A DNA stretch of 8,742 nt from G020354785 sp964461435 (lineage in GTDB: Bacteria > Bacteroidota > Bacteroidia > Bacteroidales > UBA10428): assembly GCA_964461435.1 (NCBI GenBank), contig CAYWUI010000067.1, positions 1 through 8,742 on the forward strand. The letters are read 5' to 3'. Both the position numbers and the translations under genes were made by a program. A model generated the notes under the pieces. The model ran no database searches. It had not been told where the DNA came from and saw only the letters and a list, made by a program, of their open reading frames with translations. This document shows, in pieces, positions 1-6,292 of the stretch. Positions within the stretch are counted from its first letter, which is position 1; every line of letters starts with the position of its first letter.

Positions 1-289
1 AGTTGAAAAAAGCTGATATTTCACAACTGCCCCTTGATGTCTTGCTTTGTATGAGATGTAAGTTCTCACTTTTTTTAATGGCTTCTTCCAGTGGCTGGGT
101 CACACTGATAAGCATAGCCTCAACCGGTTGTTCCCCGTTGTCTGCTATGATTTTTATTTTTGGGAAAGTGACATTGGGCAATAACTCCACTTTCATCCGT
201 GAATATCCATAGATCCCGACAAACACGATAATGAGGGTTACTATACCCAGCGGATTTTTAAATTTCCGGTAAAAACTTTGTTCATTCAT
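1..289 (-). CDS. RND-family efflux transporter, N-terminal fragment (runs off left edge)
   Basis: Inner-membrane pump of a tripartite efflux system, driven by the proton gradient; only the first 96 codons are inside the window. The translation starts MNEQSFYRKFKNPLGIV, goes into a first transmembrane helix (about residues 13-30), then MKVELLPNVTFPKIKI and a stretch with VTQPLEEAI and IQSKTSRGS. These match the conserved start of the AcrB/CusA/HAE1 superfamily: TM1, the LPxxxxPxI segment, the VTxPLExxI helix and the SxSxxG strand. The ATG lies 11 bases after the stop of the adaptor gene, with a weak AGGT Shine-Dalgarno-like stretch just upstream, so it is the third gene of the tolC-hlyD-RND operon. 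Substrate (metal, drug, bile salt or dye) cannot be told from this fragment. The reverse-strand open frame over the same bases is a shadow. Confidence 0.9.
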   Translation of the reverse strand, partial: MNEQSFYRKFKNPLGIVTLIIVFVGIYGYSRMKVELLPNVTFPKIKIIADNGEQPVEAMLISVTQPLEEAIKKSENLHLIQSKTSRGSCEISAFFN

Positions 290-300
290 GTTGACCTGTA

Positions 301-1257
301 TTAGTCTGGCGTGATAATGTTAACCAGAGCACTGTCAGATAAAGCATAACCGCCCTTATAAACAAACCGGTCGGAGATATTTATTCCTGTACCCGTTACC
401 TGCACAAGGCTGTCAACCTTTATTCCTTTTTTAACAGGTACCCTGACAGCTATGGAATCGTTCCTTATTTTAATAATCCAAAACCGGCTCTGTTCTTCAT
501 TGCCGTAAACTGCACCCGATGGCAGGAATACCCCCTCTTTCACCTTCCCGGTTTTTACCATTACTTTTACATGAATATTTTCCGAAACCGGGAAATTTTT
601 TCCCGGAGTTACCAGTAATGCATTAGTCTGGTTGGTTTCATTAGCAGAAGGCAAACTTGCCCCAACAATGCCCGACAATAGTTTACCATCGGGAAAAAGT
701 ATTGAACAGTGTTGATTTTCTATTTTAGAAATATCCATTTCAAGAGGAACAGAAACAACTACGCGCAATGAATGCTGGTCAACACAGCTTGCAAGCAGAT
801 CACCTTCCTGGACAAAATCACCCGGCTGGACATTAATTTGACTTACAATACCGGATGAATAGGAGAAAACAATACTGGCAGCAGATTTAATGAATTCACT
901 GCTTAAATGCGTAGATTCGAGCAGGGAGGTTTCACGGGATTTGATTTCGAAAAGCGGCTGTTTTGCAGAAATTTTTTCGGCAAGCGAAACATTTACTTTT
1001 GAGATGATACCTGTAACATGTGCCCTTATTTCTATGGTCTGAATGTATCGCGTAATGCCCTGAAATTCTTCTATAAATTCTGCATCTTTAATAACCGGAC
1101 GGGTAACCATAACATCGCTGCGGGGTTTAATAACGGCTTCGTCGTCACGGTTTTGTACTTTACAGCCTGTGATAAATAAAATCAGGGCAACGGTTAAAAT
1201 TTTATAAATTAAATTAATCTTATGCTTTATATTAATGACTCCAGTAATTGTATTCAT
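301..1257 (-). CDS. HlyD/AcrA-type periplasmic adaptor lipoprotein of RND efflux system, apparently without alpha-hairpin
   Basis: Membrane-fusion protein that links the RND pump to the TolC-like channel. I choose the ATG at 1257 (318 residues); the frame can be opened to a TTG at 1278, but that is a weaker codon that only adds seven residues before the signal sequence. Residues 14-32 form a lipoprotein signal with lipobox ITGC, so Cys32 is probably acylated. Residues about 70-107 (EIRAHVTGIISKVNV to LFEIKSRE) are the first lipoyl-like half-motif and about 132-160 (SSGIVSQINVQPGDFVQEGD) the second; a beta-barrel region and a C-terminal membrane-proximal region follow. The two halves are separated by only about 25 residues, where most family members carry a long helical hairpin, so the protein is short for the family (usually 350-400). 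The start lies 26 bases inside the tolC-like gene, suggesting translational coupling; no Shine-Dalgarno is seen. Confidence 0.9.
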   Translation of the reverse strand: MNTITGVINIKHKINLIYKILTVALILFITGCKVQNRDDEAVIKPRSDVMVTRPVIKDAEFIEEFQGITRYIQTIEIRAHVTGIISKVNVSLAEKISAKQPLFEIKSRETSLLESTHLSSEFIKSAASIVFSYSSGIVSQINVQPGDFVQEGDLLASCVDQHSLRVVVSVPLEMDISKIENQHCSILFPDGKLLSGIVGASLPSANETNQTNALLVTPGKNFPVSENIHVKVMVKTGKVKEGVFLPSGAVYGNEEQSRFWIIKIRNDSIAVRVPVKKGIKVDSLVQVTGTGINISDRFVYKGGYALSDSALVNIITPD

Positions 1258-2539
1258 TGATAAGTTTGTTAAGTGCAATATAATGTAAATCGAGCGACAT
1301 TTTGTTGCGGCTGTATTGTTGCAGGAAATTTAAATAATCGATAATACTTACCTGGGCATTTTTAAGTTCTTCACCGTAGATTAATAAAAGCTCATCATAC
1401 TCTTTATTTAATATCATTTCCTTTCTGACAGTTGCTTTAGTACTTTCAATGGCTGTTTTATAACTATCCAGCTGGCTTTTAATTTCAATATGTTTAAGCT
1501 CTCTTAACCGGCAGGCTTCGTCAATAACGAGCATTTGTTGCTGCCGGTTAATACTTTTCTGCCTTCCGTCGAACAGGTTATAGGTAAGTTGTACGCCGGC
1601 ACCCGCTCCCACATGACGTCCCAGGTACGGAACAGTTGTCGAATTCAGACCGGAATTGGCAAACAGCTTGACCTGTGGTTTGTACTGGTTGTTAAATACT
1701 TTTTGCTGCCAGATAGCTGCCAGGCTGTCTTCCTGGTAAGATTTCAGAAAAAGCGAGTTGTCGGGTATACCTTGTTCCTGCTTAATTTCATAACCGGCAA
1801 GCATAGTTATTGAAGTATCGGTAATTCCGCAGGCCGTTTTAAGTTGCCTCAGACTCAACCTGTATGTTGCTTCAGCATTAAGGTAATCAATGGAATCGGT
1901 TTTCATGGCCGTCTCCATTAATTTATAATCGAGATAACGGTACAGGCCGTGTTGGGTGAGTGTTTTAACTATTTCAAGTTGTTCCGACAAAAGGTTAAGG
2001 ATTTCCTCTGCATTTTGCAGTCCGTATTGCATGGCAAGCGCATCGAAATACATATTTGCCAGTGAATGCTCAAGTTCAAGTTCAACAGTTTTAATGCGTG
2101 TATCGATTTTAGCTATTTCAAGCATATTTTGGCCCAGAAGGTTATTTACCTGGATGCGTTTAAAAACCGGGTACTCGAAGTTTACCAGTAAGGAATATAA
2201 TCCACCGTCGGTAATATTAATATCATAGCCGATTGCCTTTTCATCGGGATTACCGGTAATAATTCTCCCGTTGTTATTGAAGTAGGGGGCAAAAAGATAA
2301 TCGGAGCTTAAATACACTTTGGGAGCCAGGTTAGCTGCATGTATCAAATCTGATTCAAGGTAAAAATAATTGCGCCGTGCTCTTAATGACACCAATTCGC
2401 TATTGTTTGCCCTGGCACTGTCCAGAAAATAAGCAAAATTCAGCTGGGCCTGTAAGCCCTGATCCGGTAATGAAAGAAATATAAATAACAGTCCAAGGTA
2501 ACTGCCGGATAATCCTTTGAGAGTATAAATGCGTCGCAT
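1232..2539 (-). CDS. TolC-like outer membrane efflux protein
   Basis: Outer-membrane channel subunit of a tripartite efflux pump. The product has 435 residues, the usual size for the family. Residues 1-31 are a Sec signal peptide (hydrophobic core YLGLLFIFLSLP, likely cut after LQA). The mature protein shows the two-fold repeat of outer-membrane efflux proteins: an N-terminal half with FAYFLDSARANNSELVSLRA, a membrane strand region around 75-125, and long amphipathic helices around 140-235; then a second half with the strand segment GAGVQLTYNLFDG (about 332-344) and helices to about 425. GVxLxYxLFDG is typical of the family. It is the first gene of the efflux operon: its own candidate promoter lies just upstream, after the terminator of the PepSY-like gene. 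Its 3' end overlaps the adaptor gene by 26 bases. The start ATG has no clear Shine-Dalgarno, usual in Bacteroidota. Confidence 0.92.
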   Translation of the reverse strand: MRRIYTLKGLSGSYLGLLFIFLSLPDQGLQAQLNFAYFLDSARANNSELVSLRARRNYFYLESDLIHAANLAPKVYLSSDYLFAPYFNNNGRIITGNPDEKAIGYDINITDGGLYSLLVNFEYPVFKRIQVNNLLGQNMLEIAKIDTRIKTVELELEHSLANMYFDALAMQYGLQNAEEILNLLSEQLEIVKTLTQHGLYRYLDYKLMETAMKTDSIDYLNAEATYRLSLRQLKTACGITDTSITMLAGYEIKQEQGIPDNSLFLKSYQEDSLAAIWQQKVFNNQYKPQVKLFANSGLNSTTVPYLGRHVGAGAGVQLTYNLFDGRQKSINRQQQMLVIDEACRLRELKHIEIKSQLDSYKTAIESTKATVRKEMILNKEYDELLLIYGEELKNAQVSIIDYLNFLQQYSRNKMSLDLHYIALNKLINEYNYWSH

Positions 2540-2560
2540 GGTAATGTTTATTATCAGTAT

Positions 2561-2592
2561 CTAAATTAATATTTAATTTATATAGTTTGCAA
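2561..2592 (-). promoter_or_regulatory. candidate Bacteroidota-type promoter for the tolC-hlyD-RND operon
   Basis: Read on the minus strand, TTG (plus 2590-2592) is followed after 21 bases by TAATTTAG (plus 2561-2568). This fits the known Bacteroides primary sigma pattern (TTTG at -33, TAnnTTTG at -7) with one mismatch in the -7 element and a spacer in the usual range. Transcription would begin around 2555, about 15 bases before the tolC-like ATG. It sits just downstream of an intrinsic terminator, where a new promoter is needed. The region is AT-rich, so chance matches are possible. Confidence 0.5.
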
Positions 2593-2600
2593 TGATTTAT

Positions 2601-2635
2601 AAAAAAACAAACCGTATTTGGCATAATACGGTTTG
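2601..2635 (-). terminator. intrinsic terminator after the PepSY-like gene
   Basis: On the minus strand, a perfect 11-base-pair stem (CAAACCGTATT paired with AATACGGTTTG, plus positions 2608-2618 and 2625-2635) with a 6-base loop is followed at once by seven Ts (plus 2601-2607). It starts 59 bases past the stop of the PepSY-like gene and ends 61 bases before the tolC-like ATG. It has all the parts of a Rho-independent terminator and separates the regulator/PepSY block from the efflux operon. Confidence 0.9.
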
Positions 2636-2694
2636 CTCAAAATTATATGCTTGCCTTTCAAATTTAGCCAGTCTTCATTATTATAATTGACACC

Positions 2695-3168
2695 CTAATC
2701 GTCATCATTGTCATAATCATTGTCATCATCCTCATCTTCAACGCTGACCTTTTCAATGGTAATATCGCCTGATGCCGTGATCTGAATTTCAGCCTCCGTG
2801 TTACCTTTCTCAAGTTCAATTTCATATCCTTTGTAATCGGGTTTTTCAATGCTCTCAATTTCTTCAATTTCCCATCCGTTGAATTTAAGGTTAATAGCCT
2901 TGTGAATTTCTGCCGGCAGGTCTTTCCCGTTTATTTTGGTTTCCGTTTCAAGCCATTCACCGGCATTATTAAAACTGGCCGACATGCTTGTTCCATCCTT
3001 TTTAAATTCAGCCTCCCATTCATTTTCTTCCTGCTCCCATTTGACATCCGTGGCTGATTTAAACATTTTTATAAACGAATCCTGAACTTCTTTGGGGGGT
3101 AGCTGGTTCTGACCGTGTACCATCAGTACCGTTCCAAAAATTAAAATTAATAATGCTGTCTTTTTCAT
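2695..3168 (-). CDS. small secreted PepSY-like protein with acidic C-terminal tail
   Basis: A 157-residue exported protein. Residues 1-19 are a Sec signal peptide (MKKTALLILIFGTVLMVHG) probably cut before QNQ. Residues about 27-75 and 86-140 look like two alpha/beta units of the PepSY-like (DUF2874) family: a helix (VQDSFIKMFKSA), then DVKWEQEENEWEAEF, a turn with NNAGEWLETET, LPAEIHKAI, and YEIELEKGNTEAEIQI. The family is common in Bacteroidota and often lies next to two-component systems; its biochemical role is not established, though PepSY-type domains are thought to inhibit or modulate partner proteins. The last 14 residues (144-157) hold 11 Asp/Glu, encoded by a low-complexity GAT/GAC run, and could bind divalent cations. 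It lies 114 bases after the sensor kinase gene and is closed by a strong terminator, so it may be cotranscribed with the kinase or have its own promoter. Confidence 0.8.
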   Translation of the reverse strand: MKKTALLILIFGTVLMVHGQNQLPPKEVQDSFIKMFKSATDVKWEQEENEWEAEFKKDGTSMSASFNNAGEWLETETKINGKDLPAEIHKAINLKFNGWEIEEIESIEKPDYKGYEIELEKGNTEAEIQITASGDITIEKVSVEDEDDDNDYDNDDD

Positions 3169-3196
3169 AATATAATTTTTAAAGTTTATTACTGCA

Positions 3197-3221
3197 ATTT
3201 AAGTCTTAAATCTAAAGATTT
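3197..3221. promoter_or_regulatory. two overlapping short palindromes upstream of the PepSY-like gene
   Basis: ATTTAAGTCTTAAAT (3197-3211) is a perfect 7-base inverted repeat around one central base. It overlaps AAATCTAAAGATTT (3208-3221), a perfect 6-base inverted repeat around two. Both lie 29-53 bases before the PepSY-like ATG, where an operator of the adjacent response regulator could sit. The sequence is very AT-rich and OmpR-type regulators more often bind direct repeats, so this is weak. Confidence 0.25.
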
Positions 3222-3282
3222 TCTATAGTTTTCAGGCTTAAAGTCATTCATGCGGAAAAAAATACGAAGAGAATAAAAAGGT

Positions 3283-4521
3283 TCAGAGGAGCAAAACAAA
3301 GCTGTGCATTTTGCCTGAAAAATGATATTCAATTTTAAGATTTAGCACAAGGCATATTTGTTTTGAAATTGCAAGACCAAGTCCGGTTGAATCAGATACT
3401 GCTTCTTTATAAAACCGGTCGAACATACGTCTTGTATTTTCTATGGGCTTTGTGCCTGAATTTGACATTATCATCTTTTTATTTTCAAGCTGGATATTTA
3501 TAGCCCCACCCCGAATATTATGCTTTATGGCATTGCTGAATAAGTTATTGAAAAGAATCTCTATTAATGTTTTATCGCAGCGTAAAATCCAATCTGAGAT
3601 ATCCCTGAAGTCAACCCGTAATTCCTTTAACTCTGTTAGTTCGCTGAAATATTCCATTTGCTCAAGAATAGATTTTTTTATACTAACAGCTTCAATTTTC
3701 ACAAACTGCTGATTCTCTATTTTGGTTAGCAACAATAAATTCTTATTTATCCTTGTAAGCCGGTTGACAGATTGATATATAGACTTGATTTTTTCTGCCT
3801 GAACTGGTGAAAGTTCATTCCCTTCAAGCAATGATTCAATTTTTGAACGAATAATTGCGAGAGGCGTTTGCAGTTCATGGGAGGCATTTTCGGTGAATTT
3901 TTTCAGTGTGTCATAATCATTTATCAATTTGCCAGTGAGTGATTTGAGTGTTTCGTTTAATTCCTGAAATTCAGAAATATTGCTATTTTCCGGACGGAAA
4001 GTTTCCATTTTTTGTAGCGAAAAATTTTTCAGCTTTTCAAGATTTTTATAGAATGGTGACCATACTGATTTTGAAATCCTCATATTCAAATAAAAAAGCA
4101 TACCAAAGAGTAATAAAAGGCTTATAAGGATTAAGATTATCACTGTTTCAAGCAAATCGCCCGATTCTATTGCGGATTCTCTTACGGTAATTTTATATGT
4201 ATTATTATTTATTGTTTTTATAACGGTTAATTGCCTGAATTCTTCGCTCTCATTGAGTTCAGTATAAAGTATTGTATCCGAAAAACATCTGGATTCCCAG
4301 GCATGATCTATTAACTCAACTGATATAAAAGGTTCAAGCAGGACAAGTTGTTGTTTTTCTTTAATTAAACGCTCAACATGTTTATAGGTATACTCAAGTG
4401 TTTCATCTGTTTCGTCCGCGACAATTATTTTCAACGTAATATTTATTGCTACCCCGAGTAATATTAATACCGCAAGAGAATAAATAAGATAACGCTGGTT
4501 AATTTTATGTATTAACTTCAT
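3283..4521 (-). CDS. membrane sensor histidine kinase of a two-component system
   Basis: A 412-residue inner-membrane kinase that phosphorylates the response regulator encoded just upstream. Order of parts: TM helix 1 (about 12-33), an extracytoplasmic segment of about 90 residues (35-122), TM helix 2 (about 123-145), a linker, the dimerisation/phosphoacceptor helix with ENASHELQTPLAIIRSKIES (phosphorylated His215), then the ATPase domain with N-box FNNLFSNAIKHN (Asn325-Asn335), MSNSGTKPI in place of the usual DxGxG G1 box, MFDRFYKE (F-box), and G2 box TGLGLAISKQIC (379-390). The NSG form of the G1 box is frequent in Bacteroidota kinases and need not mean loss of activity. The small sensor region gives no recognisable ligand domain; it has no histidine cluster that would point to metal. 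ATG overlaps the regulator's stop by one base (TAATG), implying coupled translation. Confidence 0.93.
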   Translation of the reverse strand: MKLIHKINQRYLIYSLAVLILLGVAINITLKIIVADETDETLEYTYKHVERLIKEKQQLVLLEPFISVELIDHAWESRCFSDTILYTELNESEEFRQLTVIKTINNNTYKITVRESAIESGDLLETVIILILISLLLLFGMLFYLNMRISKSVWSPFYKNLEKLKNFSLQKMETFRPENSNISEFQELNETLKSLTGKLINDYDTLKKFTENASHELQTPLAIIRSKIESLLEGNELSPVQAEKIKSIYQSVNRLTRINKNLLLLTKIENQQFVKIEAVSIKKSILEQMEYFSELTELKELRVDFRDISDWILRCDKTLIEILFNNLFSNAIKHNIRGGAINIQLENKKMIMSNSGTKPIENTRRMFDRFYKEAVSDSTGLGLAISKQICLVLNLKIEYHFSGKMHSFVLLL

Positions 4522-5195
4522 TAGTCAATATATTTGTAACCCATCCCATAAACAGTCAGCAAATAATCGGAACCGCCCGCAGATGCAATTTTTTTTCGTA
4601 GGTTGTTAATATGGGTATAGATAAAATCAAAATTGTCCGCCAGATCTATATTATCACCCCAGAGATGTTCCGCAATCGATTCTTTCGTGAGTAACCGGTT
4701 TTTATTGGCAATAAAGAAATTTAACAATTCATATTCTTTTTTTGTAAGCGCAATTTTCTTGCCTTTAACATAAACCGCTTTATTATCAGGATTTATTTTT
4801 ATTTCATTATGCACAATTTCTACAGCCCCGTTGAATTTTCTGCGACGAAAAACTGACTTGATCCTTGAATTCAACTCAGCCAGATGAAAGGGTTTTGTTA
4901 TATAATCATCCGCACCAAGGTCAAGTCCGTATAACTTGTCATCGAGTGAATTTTTAGCTGAAATAATTAAAATCCCCGTGTCTTGCTGTATATTTTTTAA
5001 AGTCTTAATCAAATCCAGACCAGTACCTCCCGGAAGCATAATATCTACCAGAACAATATCATAGTGATAAACGGATAGTTTTTCGCTGGCAGTGTTATAC
5101 ATGTCAGCAACCTCACAAATAAAATCTTCTTTCTCGAGGTAAGATTTTATTTCATAAAGCAATTCCTGTTCATCTTCAATGATTAATATTTTCAT
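4521..5195 (-). CDS. OmpR/PhoB-family response regulator
   Basis: Transcription factor of a two-component system, 224 residues, a normal length for the family. The receiver domain (about 1-115) starts MKILIIEDEQE with the acidic pair Glu7/Asp8, has the phosphoacceptor Asp51 in DIVLVDIMLPGGTG, Ser79 in ILIISAKN and Lys101 in DDYITKPF, all key residues present. The C-terminal winged helix (about 126-224) shows LTKKEYELLNFF, the recognition-helix region FDFIYTHINNLRKKI and the hairpin YGMGYKYID. It is the partner of the kinase that follows, with a one-base overlap. A 191-base gap separates it from the FNR-like gene, so it probably has its own promoter, though I found no good -33/-7 match. Being next to an efflux operon resembles metal- or antibiotic-responsive loci, but sequence alone does not show which promoters it binds. 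Confidence 0.95.
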   Translation of the reverse strand: MKILIIEDEQELLYEIKSYLEKEDFICEVADMYNTASEKLSVYHYDIVLVDIMLPGGTGLDLIKTLKNIQQDTGILIISAKNSLDDKLYGLDLGADDYITKPFHLAELNSRIKSVFRRRKFNGAVEIVHNEIKINPDNKAVYVKGKKIALTKKEYELLNFFIANKNRLLTKESIAEHLWGDNIDLADNFDFIYTHINNLRKKIASAGGSDYLLTVYGMGYKYID

Positions 5196-5295
5196 TCCAT
5201 AAAACTACAATCAGATTTTTAAGAAATTTTAAAGTAAATTTATTTTCTTTTGAGTAAAGTGCAAAGGCTTTCTTCTTATCAAAACAGGCAGTGAT

Positions 5296-5316
5296 AAGTT
5301 GAGATCAATTCAACTT
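5296..5316. promoter_or_regulatory. short dyad upstream of the response regulator gene
   Basis: AAGTTGA (5296-5302) and TCAACTT (5310-5316) form a perfect 7-base inverted repeat with a 7-base spacer, about 100 bases before the response regulator ATG and 71 bases past the FNR-like stop. It has no T-run on either side, so it is a poor terminator; it could be an operator. Weak evidence. Confidence 0.18.
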
Positions 5317-5386
5317 TAAAAATACAAATATGGCAGCTGACCCGGAATTCCCGTTGGGAGAAGATAACAGGTACAGCGCCTTTATT

Positions 5387-6061
5387 CTACACTCTGGCAA
5401 TTTTCTCCAGGGTGCTGTAATTCTTTATTTTAGTCTTCCCCTTAACCATGCCAATTAAGCCGTTTTCTTTGAATGCTTTCATTATCCTTATCACGCTTAT
5501 GGTTGACATAGAAGTTAACTCACCTATTTCTTTTTGTGTTATCGGAATTATATCAGGATCTTCTTGTTTCAGTTCTTTTGATAAGTTTAGTAAAGCTATA
5601 GCTATTCTTTTGTCCAGATGATTATTGGCAAGTACGCTCAATTCATTAAATAAATAAAATAAATGCCTATTGCTTTTTCTGAACAAAAACAAAGCAAAAG
5701 CCCCGTTGTTTTTCATAATCTCATTTATGATGCATGCATCCAGCAAACAAGCCTCTGTTTGTTCTTCAAACGCAGTAACCGAATAATCATATATGTTGTT
5801 TCTCCCTATATTATCCAAACCTATTACCTGGTTGGGAGATAGTATGCCAAGGATAGTTGTTTTGTTATTTTGTTTAACGTGTAGTTTAACAAGCCCTTTA
5901 CGGATATTCAGATAAAATGTGACTGGAATACCTTGCTTAATGATAGTTTCGCCCTTATTATAAATAATTTGTGTTTTCTTTTTGCTGATTTTATCTACTT
6001 CTGTCCCTGATAAAGGCTCAAAACAAACAAACCTGTTTTCACATTCCCTGCAATTATCCAT
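5387..6061 (-). CDS. FNR-like Crp/Fnr-family transcriptional regulator
   Basis: A 224-residue cytoplasmic regulator. The N-terminus MDNCRECENRFVC carries Cys4, Cys7 and Cys13 with spacing C-X2-C-X5-C, the same as the cluster-binding cysteines of E. coli FNR (Cys20, 23, 29). Cys105, in SVTAFEEQTEACLL, lies 92 residues after Cys13 at the place of FNR Cys122 (93 residues after Cys29), so all four ligands of an oxygen-labile [4Fe-4S] cluster appear present; a further Cys110 is nearby. Residues about 28-115 form the cNMP-type beta-barrel (YNKGETIIKQG, FYLNIRKGLVKL), 118-150 the dimer helix, and 172-210 the helix-turn-helix (ITQKEIGELTSMSTISVIRIMKAF). Without gaps, this helix aligns with FNR but keeps only the Arg (Arg192) of the E-SR recognition residues, so its target may differ from the E. 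coli FNR box. N-terminal cysteine sets of this kind occur in many Bacteroidota Crp-family proteins. No obvious terminator follows it. Confidence 0.88.
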   Translation of the reverse strand: MDNCRECENRFVCFEPLSGTEVDKISKKKTQIIYNKGETIIKQGIPVTFYLNIRKGLVKLHVKQNNKTTILGILSPNQVIGLDNIGRNNIYDYSVTAFEEQTEACLLDACIINEIMKNNGAFALFLFRKSNRHLFYLFNELSVLANNHLDKRIAIALLNLSKELKQEDPDIIPITQKEIGELTSMSTISVIRIMKAFKENGLIGMVKGKTKIKNYSTLEKIARV

Positions 6062-6200
6062 TACTCTGATTTTTATAACATTACTGAATTACTGATAGCT
6101 TTATATTAAAGTTAGCAAAAAAAAAAATAAAACGGTATTTTTCATCATTATAATTATTAGCTAAGGATAAAAAATAGTCTTTCCCCAGAGTTCTTCCTTG

Positions 6201-6214
6201 ATGATAAATATCAT
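6201..6214. promoter_or_regulatory. FNR-box-like dyad in the divergent region
   Basis: ATGAT-AAAT-ATCAT matches the E. coli FNR consensus TTGAT-N4-ATCAA at 8 of 10 defined positions with the exact four-base spacer. It lies 140 bases before the FNR-like gene's ATG and about 200 before the plus-strand gene. That makes autoregulation by the FNR-like protein conceivable. Against it: AT-rich DNA gives such dyads by chance, and the protein's recognition helix differs from FNR. Confidence 0.3.
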
Positions 6215-6272
6215 TGGCTAATTGGCAGGAATAAAGTAAATGTTTAACTAACTTAAATATAATAATTTAACT

Positions 6273-6292
6273 AAAACATGTCGGTATGTTTT
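6273..6292. promoter_or_regulatory. dyad with Crp-like geometry upstream of the T9SS cargo gene
   Basis: AAAACAT and ATGTTTT form perfect 7-base arms with a six-base spacer (GTCGGT). The arm-spacer geometry is that of Crp-family operators (5-base core arms, six-base spacer), though the base pattern is not the TGTGA/TCACA one. It lies 124 bases upstream of the plus-strand ATG. A candidate operator only. Confidence 0.25.

Noticed and set aside
351..360. Loss of the DxGxG G1 box in the kinase (residues 351-360 of the protein encoded at 3283-4521; positions here are residue numbers) as a sign of an inactive enzyme
   Set aside because: NSG or NTG variants at this site are frequent in Bacteroidota kinases, and the H-box, N-box and G2 box are intact.
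1535..2228. Plus-strand open frames of about 90 codons within the tolC-like gene
   Set aside because: They are opposite to a well-supported gene, have no domain or start signal, and look like frame shadows.
2400..2867. Minus-strand frames at 2400-2624 and 2664-2867
   Set aside because: They overlap the tolC-like and PepSY-like genes in other frames; one runs through the terminator hairpin and the other is a shifted reading of the acidic tail (Met/Ile/Thr runs).
5341..5386. GC-rich patch with GGAATTCC after the FNR-like stop, as a possible terminator
   Set aside because: The palindrome is eight bases without a loop and no T-run follows on the minus strand.
6117..6127. Run of 11 As as a possible phase-variation tract
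   Set aside because: It is outside any coding frame and over 50 bases from the FNR-like start; ordinary for AT-rich intergenic DNA.
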